Assembly: GCA_018136815.1 (NCBI GenBank)
Contig: CM030936.1
Coordinates: 5,035,207 to 5,099,206 of the forward strand
DNA: 64,000 nt
DNA from: Isochrysis galbana
Taxonomy: Eukaryota; Haptophyta; Isochrysidales; Isochrysidaceae
Reading direction: 5' to 3'
Shown here: piece by piece, positions 59,037-64,000 of the stretch
Layout: each line of letters begins with the position of its first letter
Position numbering within the stretch: position 1 is the stretch's first letter
The notes under the pieces: generated by a model
The model's input: only the letters and a program-made list of their open reading frames with translations
Told to the model about the DNA's origin: nothing
The model's database searches: none
Program-made: the position numbers and the translations under genes

Positions 59037-61952
59037 ATGCCACGCGCGCTGCTCGACGAGCTAAGGCAGCCGGACGAGAGGCGCAGGCGTGCGATACAAG
59101 CTGCTGGCCAGCGGCCCGAGCGCGACCCCGCTGTCGCCGAGGCCACGCAGCACCTGCGTAGCGAGTACAGGAGACTTCTGCTCGAACGACCGGAGGAAGC
59201 GTATGCGCAGGCGCTCGAGCGACATCTGTGGATGCGCTGCGTCTACGCCGATATTGAGCTCTTTCGGCGCAAGATGCGCAAGGCACAGGACTTTCTTAAG
59301 CAGCGCGCAAAGTCCACGGCCAGCAAGATGGCCGAGGACGCACGGCAAGATCACGCTGCGCGCGACTCGCTGAGACGGGCGACGGCAGGGCTGTCGAACA
59401 CGCTTGAGGAGGCATGCCGATTCTATGAGAATTTACTCGCGGATTTCCAACGCCTGGGTGACGTGCCTCTGCGGATCAGGCAAGGAAATGAGTCCGCTCC
59501 AGGAGGCGCTGTGCGTACTTTTGCCGCCAGCGCAAGCCAATGCGGCAGGGTGCGTATTATGGGGAGCTCGCTGCCGCGCGAGAGTGAGTGTGCTAAAGCC
59601 CAGTCTGCGCCTAAGGATGGATCGGATGTCGTTGCGGACTTTCTGGCTGCAAGTTCTCATCTTGCGGGCGGCACCCTTGACCCGAACGGACAGGCGTCCA
59701 CACGGCTTGCGGCCATTCGCGGCTTGTGTGCATCTTGCCTCACATGCCTAGGCGATCTAGAGCGCTACAAGGCTACATTGCAGCCCGGGCGAGCAGCAGA
59801 CGCAAGTGCATGTGCTGCTGCTGACGCATGCTACTGGCAGGCGCAACGGCTTGCTCCAGCCCTCGGTAACCCTCACAACCAGCTCGCCGTCCTGGCGACG
59901 TATCGCTCTGACAATCTTGAGGCCTATGCGGGATATGTGCGTGCCATACTTGCACCTTCACCCTTCATTCCGACGGCTCGAGATAATCTGGAGAGGCTCT
60001 GCCGCACCATTCTGAGCGAGCGACCGCCCCCGCCCCCGCCGAACGGGACACCAGAAGCGTTTGAGGCGGAGGCGGCACGCTTTGAGGAGGATCTTTGCTG
60101 CTTGTATGCAACCTTGTGGCTCCGTCCGCCTGCAGAGGAGCATCATCTCGTGCCGCTTTCGCAGCACATGCTTGCAAGGCTGCGGTTGCTCGCCCAGGCA
60201 CGACACATAAAGCCGGAGCGCATCCGGCTCGCTCTCGTTCTCGTACTGGGAGGACTGCATTTGCCACCGTTTGAATCGAGCAATGAGGCTGGCCTTGTGG
60301 CCAGTAGCACAAAGGGATCCAGGCACCCAGTCGGAGCCTCGCCCTTTGCCGTAGAATGCCTGGCGCGGTTCGCCATCGCCCTGGCCCCAATCGTCGACTC
60401 TGACGCTAGGAGCTGCAACACATCGGAAACTGCATCGCTACTTGCGGCTCTTGTTCCATTGGTTTTGTGGGTGACGTGCGAACATCACCAATTGGCGCTC
60501 ATGGACACTTCCCTACGCAAAGAACTGGCGTCTTCCTTTGCCAATCTAGGCAACGCGCTGCCTGTCACACCTGAGCAGCACGCCTATGGCCCTCCGATTG
60601 TGACCGAATCGCACATTCGCTGGTTGGGATTTACTCCACTCGCTCCTGCCTTTGCCACCCTTTCACGCCAACTTTCGCGAGAGAGTATTCCGCGTGGGGT
60701 CGCACCGACCGACCCAGTCGGTGAGTTGACCGCAAATGCACACCAAATCCGTTCGGCGCTTCTGCAGATCGCAGCACCTTCCGCCGGCGGCTCTTCTTCT
60801 ATGGAAGAAGGCCGATACAAGTTGCTGCCATTGTATTGGCACGCCACGAAGGGTAGATTCAGTTGTGAACGCGAGATGGTGCCGAACCGCTGGACCGATA
60901 CGGTTGGAGGGCCACCGGTGACGACTGATGATTTCCCCTTTGCGAGAAGTGTTGCGCCCAGATGCGCCGCGATGGGAGTGGCAGCAGCGACAGGGTTTCA
61001 ATCATGGGCAACGATCCCAACAGACGCGCCTCTACCGATGCACAACGCAAGTATCGTTGCACCCATACCTCCGGACCCAATGTCCCTTCCGGCACCCCGC
61101 CAATTGACGGGCCGTTGCTCCACGTCACCCCCGCCGCTAGCCTCCAGCGCGCCAGACTTTTATTCCGGAGGGCCTGCCCTCGTTGCGGCGACCAGTTCTC
61201 ATTTTGGTGCATTTGCCCAGCACGGCATGCTCAACAATGAGACAGCGGACTCAGCTAACCTAGCATTCCCAAAGGGCAGCGCACCGCTGCCACCTGCCTC
61301 TACTGACTCGCCATTAAATTCGCATGCTCTACATGGGCCGGCGCCTGATAGCTGTGGTATTCGTGTCATAGACAACCCCTTTGGGCCCCTCCCAAGTGAC
61401 TACGCTGCTTGGGCCGGGCCTGATGAGAGTGCGCATAGTGCTTGCGAAGCTCCTGCGCTTCCCGCTTTCTTTGGTACCGCTGCGACGGATCCGCGGCTTG
61501 AAATGTTGCTTGAACCGGGTGGCGCACAAGACGAGTTTAATAGCGCTGATGAGACGGCATCCGGGGCATCAGGCCTTGGCGACCTGCAGCGTGCCCTTGC
61601 TGGTTCTTCCACTACGGATCCACAACGAGAGCTTCCATACGACGTGGCGGCAGCCATCGGCCCGCCCGCAATGGGCCTGTACGCAAGCCTTGATCCTGAC
61701 TCGACAGCGGCCGCTAGCATGTCCAGTGGACTCGTCGATTCTTCCGTTCTCAGAGACTATCCCGACTATCCCAGTGGTGGTGGCTACGGCGCCGCATCGG
61801 AGCATCCTTCAACATCCAACACGTGGCGAGTGGGTGCAAACGACGGCATTCCTACTAGTGCGGCGCCTTCTCCCTTCGGCGCATGGCCATGGGCAGAACG
61901 GCCGCAACAGCATGCTACTGGCGCTCAAAGTATCTGGGCGCCGATTTCTTGA
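59037..61952 (+). CDS. EST1/SMG7-like 14-3-3/TPR protein
   Basis: A single-exon frame of 971 residues from ATG 59037. The N-terminal region has helical repeats (ERHLWMRCVYADIELFRRKM). The diagnostic EST1 DNA/RNA-binding block follows: CLTCLGDLERYKATL, ADACYWQAQRLAPALGNPHN, QLAVLATYRSDNLEAYAGYV, RAILAPSPFIPTARDNL. This matches the ICLGDLARY ... YxxAxxLxPxxGxPxNQLAxLA ... YxxxRSLxxxxPFxxAxxNL order of SMG5/6/7 and EST1. No PIN domain is seen in the C-terminal half, which is low complexity, so SMG7 is the closest type. Its role would be in nonsense-mediated mRNA decay through phosphorylated UPF1. Confidence 0.8.
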   Translation: MPRALLDELRQPDERRRRAIQAAGQRPERDPAVAEATQHLRSEYRRLLLERPEEAYAQALERHLWMRCVYADIELFRRKMRKAQDFLKQRAKSTASKMAEDARQDHAARDSLRRATAGLSNTLEEACRFYENLLADFQRLGDVPLRIRQGNESAPGGAVRTFAASASQCGRVRIMGSSLPRESECAKAQSAPKDGSDVVADFLAASSHLAGGTLDPNGQASTRLAAIRGLCASCLTCLGDLERYKATLQPGRAADASACAAADACYWQAQRLAPALGNPHNQLAVLATYRSDNLEAYAGYVRAILAPSPFIPTARDNLERLCRTILSERPPPPPPNGTPEAFEAEAARFEEDLCCLYATLWLRPPAEEHHLVPLSQHMLARLRLLAQARHIKPERIRLALVLVLGGLHLPPFESSNEAGLVASSTKGSRHPVGASPFAVECLARFAIALAPIVDSDARSCNTSETASLLAALVPLVLWVTCEHHQLALMDTSLRKELASSFANLGNALPVTPEQHAYGPPIVTESHIRWLGFTPLAPAFATLSRQLSRESIPRGVAPTDPVGELTANAHQIRSALLQIAAPSAGGSSSMEEGRYKLLPLYWHATKGRFSCEREMVPNRWTDTVGGPPVTTDDFPFARSVAPRCAAMGVAAATGFQSWATIPTDAPLPMHNASIVAPIPPDPMSLPAPRQLTGRCSTSPPPLASSAPDFYSGGPALVAATSSHFGAFAQHGMLNNETADSANLAFPKGSAPLPPASTDSPLNSHALHGPAPDSCGIRVIDNPFGPLPSDYAAWAGPDESAHSACEAPALPAFFGTAATDPRLEMLLEPGGAQDEFNSADETASGASGLGDLQRALAGSSTTDPQRELPYDVAAAIGPPAMGLYASLDPDSTAAASMSSGLVDSSVLRDYPDYPSGGGYGAASEHPSTSNTWRVGANDGIPTSAAPSPFGAWPWAERPQQHATGAQSIWAPIS

Positions 61953-62200
61953 CACGCAGCGTCCGGCACTCAGGATTGCTCCCCAAGGACTCTAGCGATG
62001 CTTACGTGAACTGCCTTGTAGTATGTGCCTCGCTTTGTTGCTCCTCGCGCCTCTTCTGTATCTTGTTGCTCTTATTCCCGCTTGCGTGTGGATTGATTGG
62101 GTGAGATGTGTACGAGGGGCTGTGGCTGGCAATTCTCCGCCCTACCGAATATCTACGAACGTGTGCACCCGCAATGATATATAAATAAAATTTAAATATA
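61953..62200. other. 3' flank of the SMG7-like gene
   Basis: Nothing gene-like; AT-rich near 62175-62200. Confidence 0.3.
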
Positions 62201-62690
62201 AGGTGTCGTTCCGTCAATAGTGGGACATCAGTCGAATTGAGCGATCAAATGTCCACAGTTGTATTGTAGTTGTTTAACATTAGATCTTGTTAAAATTATA
62301 AGAGAGAGAGGCCGTCAAAGCTTCTTCGCTAATCACATCGGTGCATACCGTGCATGGGCACGGCGCGATGTGCATCGGTCCCCCCGCGGATACGCCGTGC
62401 GCGCGCATGTCAACCCGTTCCGTGTGTGTAGCCCCTGCGGCCCACAACTACGTAAACTGGCCATATAAGAGATGTTTCGTTACACAGCGCCTGTGATGAC
62501 TTGCAATCACATGTGCACGCCGTGCGTGGGCACGGCGCGATGTGCACCGGCGCACCCCCCGCGGGGGCGCCGTGCGTGCGCATAGCAACTTCCAGGAAGG
62601 TGCACGCTGTGCGTTCACTCTTTTCGCGGGGGAACTCTGGGCGCGGAGGACGGGCGGAACAAAGTGTGATTGCCACTCATGCAGCATAAC
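62201..62690 (+). repeat. Palindromic-unit element, copy 2
   Basis: It starts AGGTGTCGTTCCGTCAATAG, has a 110-base segment ending ATTATAAGAGAGAG at 62310, then two units with GGGCACGGCGCGATGTGCA and GATGACTTGCAATCACATG, ending near CTCTGGGCGCGGAGGACGGG. It is the inverted counterpart of 9590-10184. Confidence 0.7.
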
Positions 62691-62739
62691 AACTTTTTCT
62701 TCACGCCGTTCCTTCTTGGCGAAAAGTGCGGAAGGACCT

Positions 62740-62900
62740 GCCCTTCCTCCTGCCCCCTTCCTCCTGCCCCCTTCCTCCTGCCCCCTTCCTCCTGCCCCCT
62801 TCCTCCTGCCCTTCCTCCTGCCCTTCCTCCTGCCCTTCCTCCTGCCCTGCCCTTCCTGCTCTTCCTCCTGCCCTGCCCTTCCTGCCCTTCCTCGTGCCCC
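62740..62900 (+). repeat. Minisatellite CCCCTTCCTCCTGC / CCCTTCCTCCTGC
   Basis: About ten units of 12 to 14 bases, some mixed with CTGCCCTGCCCTTCC. Pro/Leu-rich ORFs through it are artefacts. Confidence 0.85.
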
Positions 62901-62927
62901 TTCCTCACCTATTGCTCGTCCATCGAA

Positions 62928-63533
62928 ATGCTCATGCACACGCCAGGCGCTCACTCCAACCAGTTTCAACTCGAAGAGCGCTCCCAGACTTCCACCAAGC
63001 GCAAATGCACCCAGGAGGGAACCGACTCCAGTGTCGAGCCCGCGGTCAAGCGAACTCTCACGCCGTACACCCAGAGTGCACACATCGTCGCTCTCGACGT
63101 TCTGATCAAGAGCGCCATCCTACTCGACGACCCTGACCATGACATGGAACTGGTGTTCGAGGCCAAAAAGCAGGAATTGCTCCAACGTTTCCCCATGGCT
63201 CACCCCAGGGTACAGCGGTTCCTTTCGCTCATCCAGAAAGCACCCCCCCACCCTTGTCCAATCTTCAACCAACTTCAATTCATCGTCGCAGCAGTCGAAT
63301 GCCAGCCAGATGTGCGCTTCCACTCAAGTAGCCTCCCGCTGCTCATGGAAGCTATTCTGATGGTCATGCTTTCCAATCTACTCGGCAACTGCCCCCCATC
63401 GTCTCGCTTGCGCCCCATGTGGCATTGGACTGGGCAATCTTCGAAAGTGAACATTTTGAGCGTCGGCCTTCTTGAACAGGAGAGCATTGCAAGCCTCTTC
63501 CGACAGCTGGGCGTAGACCTCGTCGAAGGGTGA
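62928..63533 (+). CDS. Hypothetical protein next to the palindromic element
   Basis: A frame of 201 residues from ATG 62928, right after the minisatellite. Its first half is protein-like: QLEERSQTSTKRKCTQEG, TPYTQSAHIVALDVLIKSAI, HDMELVFEAKKQELLQRF. A minus-strand frame at 63740-63378 (MVYFRDTILGTQRAAFACTL) overlaps the 3' part and also looks plausible, so two convergent or overlapping genes, or only one, could be real. No family is recognised. Flanking repeats at 62201-62310 and 63788-63895 face the same way. Confidence 0.4.
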   Translation: MLMHTPGAHSNQFQLEERSQTSTKRKCTQEGTDSSVEPAVKRTLTPYTQSAHIVALDVLIKSAILLDDPDHDMELVFEAKKQELLQRFPMAHPRVQRFLSLIQKAPPHPCPIFNQLQFIVAAVECQPDVRFHSSSLPLLMEAILMVMLSNLLGNCPPSSRLRPMWHWTGQSSKVNILSVGLLEQESIASLFRQLGVDLVEG

Positions 63534-63740
63534 GGGACTGAAGTGCGCGGCGCGCGCAAAGGTAACATAGAGACGTACTTCTCGTTCGCCTTTCGCAAGC
63601 AAGCTGGACGTGTGCACACCAGCCCGCTCCTTCTTTTCTACGGGGGGGAAGTCGATGCGCATATACCGACCGTGATGAACTAGCGTGCATGCAAATGCTG
63701 CTCGCTGGGTACCAAGGATTGTGTCACGGAAATAGACCAC
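63378..63740 (-). CDS. Alternative minus-strand ORF, unidentified
   Basis: 120 residues: VHHGRYMRIDFPPVEKKERA, REVRLYVTFARAAHFSPSPF, EVYAQLSEEACNALLFKKAD. Composition is balanced and protein-like, but the frame overlaps the plus-strand ORF by 156 bases and has no known domain. Confidence 0.3.
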   Translation of the reverse strand: MVYFRDTILGTQRAAFACTLVHHGRYMRIDFPPVEKKERAGVHTSSLLAKGEREVRLYVTFARAAHFSPSPFDEVYAQLSEEACNALLFKKADAQNVHFRRLPSPMPHGAQARRWGAVAE

Positions 63741-63787
63741 AGTGTCTGTGCTCAGGTGTCTGGAGAAAGGGACGTCTGTAGTGTGAA

Positions 63788-64000
63788 AGGTGTCGTTCCG
63801 TCAATAGTGGGACATCAGTCGAATTGAGCGATCAAATGTCCACAGTTGTATTGTAGTTGTTTAACATTAGATCTTGTTAAAATTATAAGAGAGAGGTGCA
63901 CGCCGTGTGCATGGTGAGTGGCAATCCACACGGGGTGTGTGTGTGTGGGGGGGGGGGGGGAGCGCGCCCTGACGGCGTGCACTTGGGTGATTGCAACCCA
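63788..64000 (+). repeat. Palindromic-unit element, copy 3, cut by the window edge
   Basis: 63788-63895 is nearly identical to 62201-62310. It is followed by GTGCACGCCGTGTGCATGG and a second GGCGTGCACTTGGGTGATTG, as in the units of copies 1 and 2, then the window ends. Confidence 0.65.

Overview
This window looks like nuclear genomic sequence from a GC-rich, flagellated, photosynthetic protist, most plausibly an alga with a red-lineage secondary plastid such as a haptophyte or pelagophyte. The taxon is an inference. The genes are eukaryotic in type (TFIID subunit TAF9, kinesin, SERINC, SMG7/EST1, WDR31). Several are interrupted by short GT-AG introns of about 80 to 220 bases whose splicing restores conserved domains. 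One protein begins with a signal peptide ending AHA|F, the form expected of bipartite plastid targeting in such algae. WDR31 and an Sfi1-type repeat protein point to cilia and centrin-based structures. There are two 100-N gaps (26168-26267, 47722-47821) and many homopolymer runs, some of which break otherwise good reading frames.

Host genes in order: P-loop protein (3886-5088, +); Sfi1-like repeat protein (6579-8489, +); SERINC (11006-12680, +, three exons); LON substrate-binding-domain protein (18041-16286, -, two exons); TAF9 (20032-20670, +); secreted aspartyl/asparaginyl beta-hydroxylase (25743-23451, -, three exons); CS-domain protein with signal peptide (26784-26338, -); unidentified one-TM protein (29932-31011, +); small two-exon coiled-coil protein (32122-32763, +); WDR31 (34622-35665, +); long coiled-coil protein (38101-39207, +); kinesin (41102-43900, +); proline-rich type I membrane glycoprotein (54107-51692, -, with homopolymer frameshifts); SMG7/EST1-like protein (59037-61952, +). 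These are unlinked housekeeping or cell-structure functions, and nothing suggests operon-like organisation.

The space between genes is full of mobile DNA: a 3.1 kb hAT-like element with an 8-bp target duplication that carries a coiled-coil gene instead of a recognisable transposase; two small hAT-type MITEs of one family, each with an 8-bp duplication, one confirmed by empty-site paralogues in this window; three decayed hAT transposase fragments; a two-exon pogo/Tigger-like DDE transposase; a Mutator-like zinc-ribbon fragment; a LINE 3' half whose tail is shared with non-autonomous composite elements; two LTR families that both begin TGTCGCATTCGCGA; and a dispersed element built from palindromic units of about 180 bp. 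Simple sequence is extreme, with (CT)n or (GA)n tracts at 25409-25570, 28731-29632, 33692-33790 and 47129-47290. One of these lies inside an intron directly before the 3' splice site.

The most unusual items are the gene-carrying hAT-like element, the tail sharing between the LINE and the composite elements, the palindromic repeat family at 9.6-10.2 kb, 62.2-62.7 kb and the right edge, and the P-loop protein with the unusual motif GVNGIRKTT.
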